From JBDTMC01 sp039934475 (GTDB lineage: Bacteria; Acidobacteriota; Terriglobia; Bryobacterales; Bryobacteraceae), in NCBI GenBank assembly GCA_039934475.1, contig JBDTMC010000032.1, positions 1 through 29,639 of the forward strand: 29,639 bases of DNA, given 5' to 3'. The translations under genes were made by a program, and so were the position numbers. The notes under the pieces were generated by a model, which was given only the letters and a program-made list of their open reading frames with translations, did not search any database and was not told the origin of the DNA. This document shows, in pieces, positions 1 to 8,399 of this stretch (position 1 is the first letter of the stretch; the number at the start of each line of letters is the position of its first letter).

Positions 1-808
<808 letters not shown>

Positions 809-821
809 AACTGCAACGCTG

Positions 822-2687
822 TCAATTACCATCGTAATGCAAGGCGCGGGCTGGCAGGATGATGGTGAAACACGATCCTCGTCCTGGCTGGCTCTCTACC
901 TCAATCCTTCCCCCATGGCTGGTTACTATCTGCTCCACGATAGATAACCCGATTCCGGTGCCAACCTCTCCCGAAGCCTCCGCTTTTTTAGTGCGATAGA
1001 ACTTGGTAAAGATGTTTCTCAGTTCCTTCTCATCCATACCGATCCCTTGATCGGCCACCGCCAGCCGGCATTCACCGTTGTTGCCCGTAACCCGGACTGT
1101 GACCCGTGTTTCGGCGGGAGAGTACTTAATGGCGTTGGTAAGCAGATTGTAAAACGCGTACTCCATCAACTCACGGTCACCGGTTAGTTCCCTGCCCGCC
1201 AAAGGCTCAACGATGACGGTCATCTGCTTCCGTTCCGCCAGAGGCCGCGCGCGCTCCACGCAGGAGGCAACGATGGCGGCGGCCTCAAACGGTTCGCGCT
1301 TCAACTGCATGTCGCCCTCAGTGAGGCGTTCCACGTCGAGGAAAGTTTGCACCATGCGCGCGAGGCGTTTGGATTCTGAATTGATGGTCAAGGCCATTTG
1401 TTTGCGCTTTTCGTCGCTAAGCGCATAACGGGTCATCAGTTCGCTGGATCCCTGGATGGCAGTAAGGGGCGTGCGCATTTCGTGGGTGACGAATTGGATT
1501 GCCTGCTGGTAGCGCTGGCGGTCGCGCTCGCTCTTATGCAACTGCCGGCGCACCACGAAGTGCTGCCAGGCGGCGGCAGCCACAGTACTGATCCACGCGG
1601 TGGACAACGGCGCGGTAACAGGAAAGACGATGCCGGCGCGGAACAACAGATTAGGGGTTGCGTGGGCCAGTGCGAGAAGAATCGCACCCGCGGTGTAACT
1701 GGCCCAGCCGGAGAGCCGGGAAAACGTCAGCCCGATTGCCACCATAAGAAAGACGCAGAAGGCGAGCACGGTGCTGGGCGGGGCATCCACAAGAAAAGCA
1801 GCGGAGCGCATGGTTTCGTAAGCGGTAGCGTGGATCTCTACGCCCGGTGTGGGCACGCGGTCCGAGTAGGGCGTGAACAACCGGTCACGCACCAGTGTTT
1901 GGGCGGTGACGCCGACAAACACGGCGCGGTCGCGAAAGCGCTCAGCCAGTTCCGGATGCTGCTTCAGTTCAAGAAAGCTGATGCGTTGGATGCGGGGCGA
2001 GCCGTCGTCGCGCGGCGGTAAATAGCGGACTTTGAGCGACCGGCCGGTTTCCCTGGCGGCGGGAATCACGGTCTTGCCGATTTCGAGATCACCGGGCGAT
2101 TCCATGATAGGCGCTCCGGCGTCCACACGAAACGCTTCAAGCGACAGCGACCAGCGCCGTTCGCGTCCGGCGATCAGTTCCAACGGTACCTCGCGGCTGA
2201 CGGCGTCCAATCGGTCGGGATGAGCGTGAGCGTGGCCAACCGCGGCAGCGTATTGGCGAAACAGGGGCAGAGGATATTCCCAACTGCGGCCGTCGGGCAT
2301 CATCTCGCAGTCGAGGATCAGGTTCGGCACAGTAGACAGCACGCGCGCCAGACGCTGGTCCACGGCGGCATCCATGCCTTCGTCGGCAAGGGTGAGATCG
2401 ATGGCCACTAGTTTCGGTTTAGCCGGCGTCAGTCGTTCCAAGCCGTCGGCGAGAATGGTGCGGACGCGTCCCATTCCGGCGCCGGGTTGGATGAGAGTCG
2501 GTTCGTCGATCGCCAGGATCATGGCGCGCGGCTCCCATGGCGTGGGCGCCCAGGCGCGGAACATCCAGTCGTAGGCGTTGTTGTCCATGGTGTTGGCGAA
2601 CGAGGAAAACCAGAACACCACGGAGAGGGTCAGCGCGCTGGAGAGCAAAGCCCAATACCCCAAGACTTGTCCGCGAGTGGGCTTCAT
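822..2687 (-). CDS. CHASE2-domain transmembrane sensor histidine kinase
   Basis: About 621 residues from the ATG at 2687. An upstream in-frame extension to 2978 exists but is Pro/Arg-rich, unlike a protein start, and runs into the divergent gene. The order is: an N-terminal membrane segment (residues about 10-30), an extracytoplasmic CHASE2 sensor region up to the FVGVTAQT...TPGVEIHATA signature, three closely spaced membrane helices, then a cytoplasmic kinase. The HisKA phospho-acceptor is His402 in FVTHEMRTPL. The HATPase domain shows the N box (NLLTNAIKYSP), G1 (DQGIGM), the F box (FTKFYR) and G2 (GTGIGLSI). This is a complete, apparently active sensor kinase. CHASE2 ligands are mostly unknown, so the signal is not predicted. 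It is followed at once by the NtrC-type regulator. Confidence 0.93.
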   Translation of the reverse strand: MKPTRGQVLGYWALLSSALTLSVVFWFSSFANTMDNNAYDWMFRAWAPTPWEPRAMILAIDEPTLIQPGAGMGRVRTILADGLERLTPAKPKLVAIDLTLADEGMDAAVDQRLARVLSTVPNLILDCEMMPDGRSWEYPLPLFRQYAAAVGHAHAHPDRLDAVSREVPLELIAGRERRWSLSLEAFRVDAGAPIMESPGDLEIGKTVIPAARETGRSLKVRYLPPRDDGSPRIQRISFLELKQHPELAERFRDRAVFVGVTAQTLVRDRLFTPYSDRVPTPGVEIHATAYETMRSAAFLVDAPPSTVLAFCVFLMVAIGLTFSRLSGWASYTAGAILLALAHATPNLLFRAGIVFPVTAPLSTAWISTVAAAAWQHFVVRRQLHKSERDRQRYQQAIQFVTHEMRTPLTAIQGSSELMTRYALSDEKRKQMALTINSESKRLARMVQTFLDVERLTEGDMQLKREPFEAAAIVASCVERARPLAERKQMTVIVEPLAGRELTGDRELMEYAFYNLLTNAIKYSPAETRVTVRVTGNNGECRLAVADQGIGMDEKELRNIFTKFYRTKKAEASGEVGTGIGLSIVEQIVTSHGGRIEVESQPGRGSCFTIILPARALHYDGN

Positions 2688-2743
2688 GATGGCCGGAAAG
2701 ATTGCACCGCGCACTCCATCGTCTCCAGGGTACACTGATCCGA

Positions 2744-3841
2744 GTGTTCGTCTATTGGGTACTAGCAGGCCTTGCCGTTCTGCTCGCGTTGTCCTCGCTA
2801 CGAGGCGAATCGGCACGGCGGCGGTACGTGTTGGAACGGATGCCTGCTCCGGTTCCGGCCCGGTTCCCCCTGGTGACTGTGATTGTGCCGGTGAAGGGCG
2901 AAGACGAAGGGTTGAAGGCGAACCTGGCTTCGCTGGCCGCTCTGGATTACCCCGAGTTCGAGTTGATCGTGACGGCAAGGTCTATGGGAGACGTGCCTGC
3001 AGGGTGCTTGCCAACGGGGGCGCGCCTGGTGATAGCGGGTGAGCGTGACGCGGCCAACGGAGAGAAGATCAACAACCTGCTGGCTGCGATTGAGGCAGCC
3101 GGATCATCCACCGAAGTGCTTGCCTTTGCCGACTCCGACGGCCGGGTGCGATCAGACTGGCTGCGTGGATTGGTGGCGGCGTTGGAAGACCCGTCGGCAG
3201 GGGCGGCGACCGGCTACCGCTGGCATGCTCCGTCGCGGGACGGCTTCTGGAGTTTGTTGCGCAGTGAATGGAACGCGGTGATCGCGGGCGGGTTTGGTCC
3301 AGGCGACTGCCGGTTTGCGTGGGGTGGCGCGATGGCGATTCGGCGCGCCGATTTCGTGGCGTTCCGGGTGGCGGAGTTTTGGACAGGCGCAATCAGCGAC
3401 GACTACCGGCTGTCGCAGGCGGTGCATGCCGCGGGCCGGCGCATTGTCTATGCCCCAGCTGCGCTGGTGACGGCAACCGACCACACCGGCGCCAACGAAT
3501 TCTTCGAGTGGACGCGACGTCAAATGATGATTACGCGCTTTTATGCCCCGCGCCTGTGGCGGCTCGCATTGGCGGCGCATGTCATTTATTGCGTCGCGAT
3601 GGCTAGTTCCATGGGGCTCCTGTTAGGGGGATATTGGCCCGCGGGTGTCGCGCTGGCGCTGCAACTGGGACCGGGAATGTGGAAGTCGCGCAACCGGGCG
3701 GTGCTGGCGGGTGCGTCAGTTCGGGCGCACGTGATCCTCTCACCCTTTGCAACCTGGGCCTGGCTGTGGAGCCTGATCGCGTCAGCCTTCGGAGACACCA
3801 TTACCTGGCGAGGACGACGCTACCGCCTAACGGGGATATGA
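2744..3841 (+). CDS. GT2/GT21-like membrane glycosyltransferase (ceramide glucosyltransferase or HpnI type)
   Basis: About 365 residues from the GTG at 2744. A TTG at 2702 would add 14 residues. The GTG start begins just before an N-terminal membrane helix (VFVYWVLAGLAVLLAL). The GT-A fold follows: nucleotide-sugar entry motif VIVPVKGEDEG, the DxD-like FADSDG near residue 130, the acceptor-side WGGAMAIRR, the catalytic-base region ISDDYRLSQA, and a WTRRQMMITR segment resembling the (Q/R)xxRW box of family GT21. C-terminal hydrophobic helices complete the layout. This order matches ceramide glucosyltransferases and the hopanoid-associated HpnI family, so a lipid acceptor at the inner membrane is the best inference. 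No other hopanoid gene is in the window, so HpnI is only a possibility. It is divergent from the histidine kinase by 56 bp. The next gene starts 16 bp after its stop and is probably co-transcribed. Confidence 0.85.
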   Translation: MFVYWVLAGLAVLLALSSLRGESARRRYVLERMPAPVPARFPLVTVIVPVKGEDEGLKANLASLAALDYPEFELIVTARSMGDVPAGCLPTGARLVIAGERDAANGEKINNLLAAIEAAGSSTEVLAFADSDGRVRSDWLRGLVAALEDPSAGAATGYRWHAPSRDGFWSLLRSEWNAVIAGGFGPGDCRFAWGGAMAIRRADFVAFRVAEFWTGAISDDYRLSQAVHAAGRRIVYAPAALVTATDHTGANEFFEWTRRQMMITRFYAPRLWRLALAAHVIYCVAMASSMGLLLGGYWPAGVALALQLGPGMWKSRNRAVLAGASVRAHVILSPFATWAWLWSLIASAFGDTITWRGRRYRLTGI

Positions 3842-3857
3842 TGTTCGCGGAGTCCAC

Positions 3858-5117
3858 GTGAACCTCTCTCGACGTTCGTTTCTCGCCGCCGCCACAGCCG
3901 TCCCATTGGCCGCTGCCGCACATCCTCTCGACGGAATCCGCCGCGAGAACCTCAAGATCACCGATATCCGCGTGACGCTGATGTCGTATCCGCTGAAGGA
4001 GAAATCGTGGATTACGGCAACGATGATGATCTGGAAATCAGATGCCGTCCTTGTGGAGGTGTTCACCGATAAAGGGATTGTGGGCATTGGCGAATCCAGT
4101 CCCTATGCGGGTCCGGAGTTCCTGAAGAAGACGATTGAAGAATCGTTGAAGCCCGCGCTGATCGGCAAAAATCCGTTCGATGTGGAACACCTGGCCGCCG
4201 GATGGGCCGGACCGCGCGCGACCTTTGCCGCGTGGGCCGGAATCGACGCCGCCTGTTGGGACATCATTGGCAAGGCGTCCGGCAAACCGGTCTACGAACT
4301 GTTGGCCGCGGGCAATAGCGCGCAAACGCATCTGCGCATGTACGCGTCGGGCGGCGTCGAGTACGCCTGGTATGACCGCCCGGAGGCGCTGATCGAAGAG
4401 GGGGTGCGGCACAAAGAGGAGGGCTACACCGCGTTTAAGTTTCGCATCGGCACGGAGTGGAAGAACAACGGCGTCACGATGGGCAAGTACATTCCGTGGG
4501 TACGCAAGCTGCGTGAGGCGGTTGGCCCAAAGATGGACTTGATGCAGGAAAGCAACATGCGCCTCACGGTGGAGGAGTGCCTGGAACTCTGCCCGGTGCT
4601 GGAGGAACTCGGATTTCTGTGGTTTGAGGAACCGGTGAACTCCTCCGCGCCGAACGCGATTGAGAACCATTTGCGGATCAAACAGGCGCTGAAGAAAGTC
4701 AGGATCTCAGGCGGAGAGAGCCGGGGCAACCGGTTCGAATTCAAGGAATGGATCGACCGCGGCGCGTATGGGATCGTGCAGCCGGACTGCAACGTGACCG
4801 GCCTTACCGAGGCCTGGAACATCGCACGCATCGGCCATTTGCATGACATGCCGTGCTGCCCGCACAACTGGCATGGCGGTCTTACCACCATGGCGAATGC
4901 CGCGCTGGTGGCCGCCATCCCCAACCGCCTTGCCCTTGAATTGAACCAGACGTACAACCCGTTTAAGGAAGAGCTGTTCAAAGACCCGCTGGTTGTTCGC
5001 AACGGCTACATGGACCTGCCTCGGCGTCCCGGTTTCGGAATGGAATTAAAGCCCGGCGTGGCAGCGAAATTCCCGTTTGTACCGGGCGAGTATTGGAAGC
5101 CAAATCCGAAGCTGTAG
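3858..5117 (+). CDS. Tat-exported enolase-superfamily enzyme (mandelate racemase/muconate lactonizing type)
   Basis: 419 residues from a GTG at 3858, with GCGGAG five bases upstream as ribosome-binding site. The N-terminus carries a twin-arginine signal (LSRRSFLAAATAVPLAAAA), so export in folded form is expected. The capping domain is followed by the barrel motifs: Lys194-Phe-Arg196 where the family usually has KxK, Glu231 in QESN where the first metal ligand is usually Asp, the WFEEP strand (255-259), the GGES ligand, and a catalytic His in CPHNWHGG. Enolase-superfamily members of this group remove a proton alpha to a carboxylate and most are acid-sugar dehydratases or epimerases. The Arg and Glu substitutions mean the reaction should not be assigned by simple homology. 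It follows the glycosyltransferase by 16 bp and faces a sulfatase 3 bp away. Confidence 0.9.
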   Translation: MNLSRRSFLAAATAVPLAAAAHPLDGIRRENLKITDIRVTLMSYPLKEKSWITATMMIWKSDAVLVEVFTDKGIVGIGESSPYAGPEFLKKTIEESLKPALIGKNPFDVEHLAAGWAGPRATFAAWAGIDAACWDIIGKASGKPVYELLAAGNSAQTHLRMYASGGVEYAWYDRPEALIEEGVRHKEEGYTAFKFRIGTEWKNNGVTMGKYIPWVRKLREAVGPKMDLMQESNMRLTVEECLELCPVLEELGFLWFEEPVNSSAPNAIENHLRIKQALKKVRISGGESRGNRFEFKEWIDRGAYGIVQPDCNVTGLTEAWNIARIGHLHDMPCCPHNWHGGLTTMANAALVAAIPNRLALELNQTYNPFKEELFKDPLVVRNGYMDLPRRPGFGMELKPGVAAKFPFVPGEYWKPNPKL

Positions 5118-5120
5118 GCC

Positions 5121-6515
5121 CTACTTAGGGTCGGTCCAGCGAGTTCCGGGACGCCACGCTTCCAACGCCGCCGCCCATGTCCTATGGCGCGCCTGCAAGG
5201 TCTGGATGCGGTCGCGCTGCGAAGGATCACGCGCCAGGTTGCGTTCTTCCAGGTGGTCTTTGGCCAGGTCGAAGAGTTCCTCGAACACCGGCTGTTCGTC
5301 GATATAGCGGGTGTACTTCCAATCCGTGGTTCGAATGCCTTCGGTGGCGGGAATCCAGCCGTTGTAGCGGAAGTGATGTTCGTAGAAGAACTCGCGGCGC
5401 CAGTCCTCGGGTTGCTCCCCGCGCAGCAAGGGCGTGAGGCTGCGGCCTTGCATGTACGGGGGGTTGGCCACGCCGGCGAGATCGAGAATGGTCGGCGCCA
5501 AGTCGATATTGAGTGCCATGTTCGAGAGCACACGGCCGCGCAGCCCGCCAGCCCGCGGGTCATGCACGATTAAAGGCACTCGAATCGATTCCTCGTGCAT
5601 GAACCACTTATCCGCCAGACCGTGCTCAGCGAGGTAGAAACCGTTGTCGGAGGCGTAGATCACCACCGTGTTGTCGGGCAAACGGTCGAGCAGCAAACCT
5701 ACTGACCGATCGATACCGCTGCATAACCGGTAGTAGTTCTTCACCGACTCCTGATACAACTCCGGCGTGCTGAAACGGACAGCCCAGCGGCGGCGCCCCT
5801 CAGACCGCTGCACAGACAGAGGCAACTGCCGGTTATAGAAGACATCGGCGGTCTTTGGCACGGGAATGGTGACGTCGCCGTAGAGACCGGCGTCCCGCGG
5901 GTCAGGGAGAAACTGGCGCGGATCGGCATCGTCGGCGTGCGGGTGCTTGTAGCTGACGGAGAGGCAAAACGGCTGAGTGCTGGAGCGGCAGGTTTCGAGG
6001 AACTCCGTTGCCTGGTCAGTCATGATGGAGAGCATGTGCGGGCCGGATTCGCCCTTGGGAAACGATTGGCCCTGACCGGCAAAACCGCGCCAGAAATCGA
6101 AGCCTTTCTCCGGCAGCGGCGCGCCATCCAGCCCATACTTGCCAACGAAGCCAGTGCGATAGCCGGCCTTCCGCAGCACGGCAGGGTACGTCGCCTCAAG
6201 CTGCGCGGCAGAGAACTGCTGAGAGAACTGTTCGACGCCGTGACATCGCGTATACAGGCCGCTGAAGATGCTGGCGCGGCTGGAGACGCAGATCGCGGTA
6301 GTGACGAACATGTTGGTGAAGCGAACGCCCTGACGCGCCAACCCGTCGATGCGAGGCGTCTTCACGATCGGGTTGCCCATGCAGCCGAGGGCGTCCCACC
6401 GTTGGTCGTCAGTCAGCAAGAACAGGATGTTGGGTGGGCGCTGGGGCGCGGCGGCGAAGGCAGCGCCGGCCGCCGACGTGAGGAACGCTCGACGATTCAT
6501 AGGTTCGGCACTCAT
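5121..6515 (-). CDS. Exported sulfatase (arylsulfatase/alkaline phosphatase superfamily)
   Basis: 464 residues from the ATG at 6515, with GGGA eight bases upstream. A second ATG at 6500 starts directly on the RR-containing signal and lacks a ribosome-binding site. The N-terminus (NRRAFLTSAAGAAFAAAP) looks like a Tat or Sec signal. The catalytic core is clear: the metal-binding N-terminal strand NILFLLTDDQRWDALG, the formylglycine site C76-V-S-S-R-A-S, the VVIYASDNG metal motif, and a downstream KWFMHEESIRVPLIV segment. Cys76 would need conversion to formylglycine by a maturase that is not in this window. The usual Pro or Ala two residues after the Cys is Ser here, a variant seen in environmental sulfatases. 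The protein probably removes sulfate esters from polysaccharides or other substrates outside the cytoplasm. It is convergent with the enolase-superfamily gene and divergent from thiC. Confidence 0.93.
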   Translation of the reverse strand: MSAEPMNRRAFLTSAAGAAFAAAPQRPPNILFLLTDDQRWDALGCMGNPIVKTPRIDGLARQGVRFTNMFVTTAICVSSRASIFSGLYTRCHGVEQFSQQFSAAQLEATYPAVLRKAGYRTGFVGKYGLDGAPLPEKGFDFWRGFAGQGQSFPKGESGPHMLSIMTDQATEFLETCRSSTQPFCLSVSYKHPHADDADPRQFLPDPRDAGLYGDVTIPVPKTADVFYNRQLPLSVQRSEGRRRWAVRFSTPELYQESVKNYYRLCSGIDRSVGLLLDRLPDNTVVIYASDNGFYLAEHGLADKWFMHEESIRVPLIVHDPRAGGLRGRVLSNMALNIDLAPTILDLAGVANPPYMQGRSLTPLLRGEQPEDWRREFFYEHHFRYNGWIPATEGIRTTDWKYTRYIDEQPVFEELFDLAKDHLEERNLARDPSQRDRIQTLQARHRTWAAALEAWRPGTRWTDPK

Positions 6516-6549
6516 TCTATCGTCCCATCCTCGCTATAATCGAGAGATT

Positions 6550-7935
6550 ATGCGTGAACAGTGGGTAGCCAGCCGCGTCAATGACCGCATCCGGACACAG
6601 ATGCATTATGCCCGGAAGGGCCAGATCACAGGCGAAATGGAATACGTTGCCCAGCGCGAAAAACTGGCGCCGGAACTGATCCGGTCTGAAGTCGCTCGCG
6701 GGCGCATGATCATTCCCGCCAACATCCACCATCGCGCCCTGGAACCGATGGCTATCGGTATTGCCAGCAAGTGCAAGATCAACTCCAACATCGGGAACTC
6801 GGCCACCACGTCGAACATTGCCGGTGAACTCGAGAAGCTCGAATACTCAGTGAAATATGGCGCCGACACCGTGATGGATCTTTCCACCGGCGGCAACATC
6901 CCCGAAATTCGCCAGGCTATCATCAACGCTTCGCCAGTGCCGATTGGCACTGTGCCGATTTACGAAGCCCTTTCGCGAGTGCGCCGCATTGAAGACCTGA
7001 CACCACAAGTGATGCTGGAAGTGATCGAAGAGCAGGCGGAACAGGGCGTGGACTACATGACGATCCATGCCGGCGTGCTGATTCAGTACATTCCGCTCAC
7101 CACCAAACGTGTCACGGGCATCGTCAGCCGGGGAGGGTCGATTCTGGCCGAATGGATGGTGAAGAACCATCGCCAGAACTTCCTTTACGAACACTTTGAA
7201 GACATTTGCAAGATCCTGCAGAAGCACGATGTCAGTTTCTCGCTCGGCGACGGACTGCGGCCCGGCAGCGTGGCCGACGCCAGCGATGAAGCTCAATTCG
7301 CGGAACTGAAGACTCTTGGCGAACTGACGAAGATAGCCTGGGAGTACGACGTCCAAACCATGATCGAGGGCCCCGGCCACATCCCTCTGGATCAAATTCA
7401 GATGCAGGTGGAGAAAGAGATGGAGCTTTGCCACGAAGCTCCGTTCTATACGCTGGGACCGCTGGTGACCGATATCGCGCCTGGGTATGACCACATCACG
7501 TCGGCGATCGGCGCGGCGATGATTGGCTGGCACGGCGCGTCGATGCTTTGCTACGTGACGCCGAAGGAGCACCTCGGTTTGCCGAACCGCGAGGACGTGA
7601 AAGTGGGCATTATCGCCTACAAGATCGCGGCCCATGCGGCTGATATCGCGCGCAAGCGTCCTGGCGCCCGCGACCGCGACGACGAGCTCTCCCGCGCCCG
7701 CTACCGCTTCGATTGGAACAAGCAGTTCGAGCTATCGCTGGACCCTGAAACGGCGCGCGCGTATCACGATGAGACGCTTCCGGAAGAGGGATTCAAAGAC
7801 GCTCATTTCTGCTCTATGTGCGGTCCGAAGTTCTGCTCTATGAATATCTCCTCCAAGGTGGAGACGTTCACTGCCGAGGAAGCCCAAGAAGTCCTCAACA
7901 AGAAGCCGGTACTGGTGAACTTGGCCGGCGACTAG
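6550..7935 (+). CDS. thiC: Phosphomethylpyrimidine synthase ThiC
   Basis: 461 residues from the ATG at 6550; a longer in-frame opening to 6349 would lie inside the divergent sulfatase and is rejected. GAGAG lies three bases before the start. The whole ThiC pattern is present: IIPANIHH, SKCKINSNIGNS, DLSTGGNIP, MTIHAGV, SLGDGLRPGS, EGPGHIPL, ITSAIGAA, and the C-terminal iron-sulfur motif C421-x2-C424-x4-C429. The enzyme is a cytosolic radical-SAM protein that converts aminoimidazole ribotide to hydroxymethylpyrimidine phosphate, the pyrimidine half of thiamine. The length suits the shorter bacterial form. No other thi gene is adjacent. Only 34 bp separates it from the sulfatase start, and I see no TPP riboswitch there. 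Confidence 0.98.
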   Translation: MREQWVASRVNDRIRTQMHYARKGQITGEMEYVAQREKLAPELIRSEVARGRMIIPANIHHRALEPMAIGIASKCKINSNIGNSATTSNIAGELEKLEYSVKYGADTVMDLSTGGNIPEIRQAIINASPVPIGTVPIYEALSRVRRIEDLTPQVMLEVIEEQAEQGVDYMTIHAGVLIQYIPLTTKRVTGIVSRGGSILAEWMVKNHRQNFLYEHFEDICKILQKHDVSFSLGDGLRPGSVADASDEAQFAELKTLGELTKIAWEYDVQTMIEGPGHIPLDQIQMQVEKEMELCHEAPFYTLGPLVTDIAPGYDHITSAIGAAMIGWHGASMLCYVTPKEHLGLPNREDVKVGIIAYKIAAHAADIARKRPGARDRDDELSRARYRFDWNKQFELSLDPETARAYHDETLPEEGFKDAHFCSMCGPKFCSMNISSKVETFTAEEAQEVLNKKPVLVNLAGD

Positions 7936-7993
7936 AACGCCATGGTCATATACGGTTCGCCGGAAAAAAGTGGGACGGGCACGAATTTCCTCC

Positions 7994-8062
7994 ACAGAAA
8001 GTCTTTTCTGTTCAGGAGCATACAGCGTCTGGAAATTCGAGCCAGTCCCCATTTTTCCAGAC
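7994..8062 (+). terminator. Two hairpins after thiC (possible weak terminator or mRNA structure)
   Basis: The thiC-8094 spacer holds two perfect inverted repeats. One is a 7-bp A/T-rich stem (7994-8000 with 8005-8011, 4-base loop). The other is a 9-bp stem GTCTGGAAA/TTTCCAGAC (8027-8035 with 8054-8062, 18-base loop). Neither is followed by a run of T, so rho-independent termination is uncertain. They could equally stabilise the 3' end of thiC mRNA. Confidence 0.35.
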
Positions 8063-8093
8063 AGGTCACTTTCGTCACAGGTGACTAGAGGCG

Positions 8094-8399
8094 ATGCTCG
8101 ACAAGCTGGCGCTTCGCCCTGACGACCGGTTACTGCTTCTGTGGGTGCCGGAAACTGAGACGGTGGAGCGCTTGTCGGCTCGTTTGTCGAACGGCCTGAT
8201 TGTGGTGATCGGACTGGACGATGAGATACGTGCTGGTCGGCGCAGCTGTTCGCATCTCGAGAACGTCATGTTCACGCCAGGGACGGCGGACGAGATTCCC
8301 TGGCGTGATGCGTTATTCACGGTAGCAGTCGTAAAAGGTGCGCCGACGCCCGAAGTAATCCGTGTCGTGACCCCGGGAGGGGCTATTATGCGGGTATGA
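8094..8399 (+). CDS. Small methyltransferase-fold-like protein lacking the SAM motif (hypothetical)
   Basis: 101 residues, with AGAGG just before the ATG. I do not recognise a named family, but the order of elements resembles the middle of a class I SAM-dependent methyltransferase. A hydrophobic strand (RLLLLWV) stands where motif I should be, then a second strand (LIVVIGLDDEI), a NVMFTPGTADEIPWRDALFTVAVV stretch like the motif II/post-II region, and EVIRVVTPGGAIMRV like the motif III strand-turn (RVLxPGG). The glycine-rich SAM loop is absent (WVPETE in its place), and nothing follows motif III, so catalysis is unlikely. Its stop overlaps the start of the DUF4139 gene (8396-8399), so the two are translationally coupled. 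Confidence 0.6.
   Translation: MLDKLALRPDDRLLLLWVPETETVERLSARLSNGLIVVIGLDDEIRAGRRSCSHLENVMFTPGTADEIPWRDALFTVAVVKGAPTPEVIRVVTPGGAIMRV

Noticed and set aside
1398..2021. 207-residue plus-strand reading frame inside the histidine kinase gene
   Set aside because: It lies antisense to clear CHASE2 kinase sequence, has Arg/Gly/Ala-rich low-complexity composition and no recognisable domain.
2688..2978. N-terminal extension of the histidine kinase
   Set aside because: It overlaps the divergent glycosyltransferase coding region and is Pro/Arg/Ser-rich; the ATG at 2687 leads directly into the first membrane helix.
6349..6549. Longer thiC frame
   Set aside because: It would read through the sulfatase start on the opposite strand, and ThiC homology starts after the ATG at 6550.
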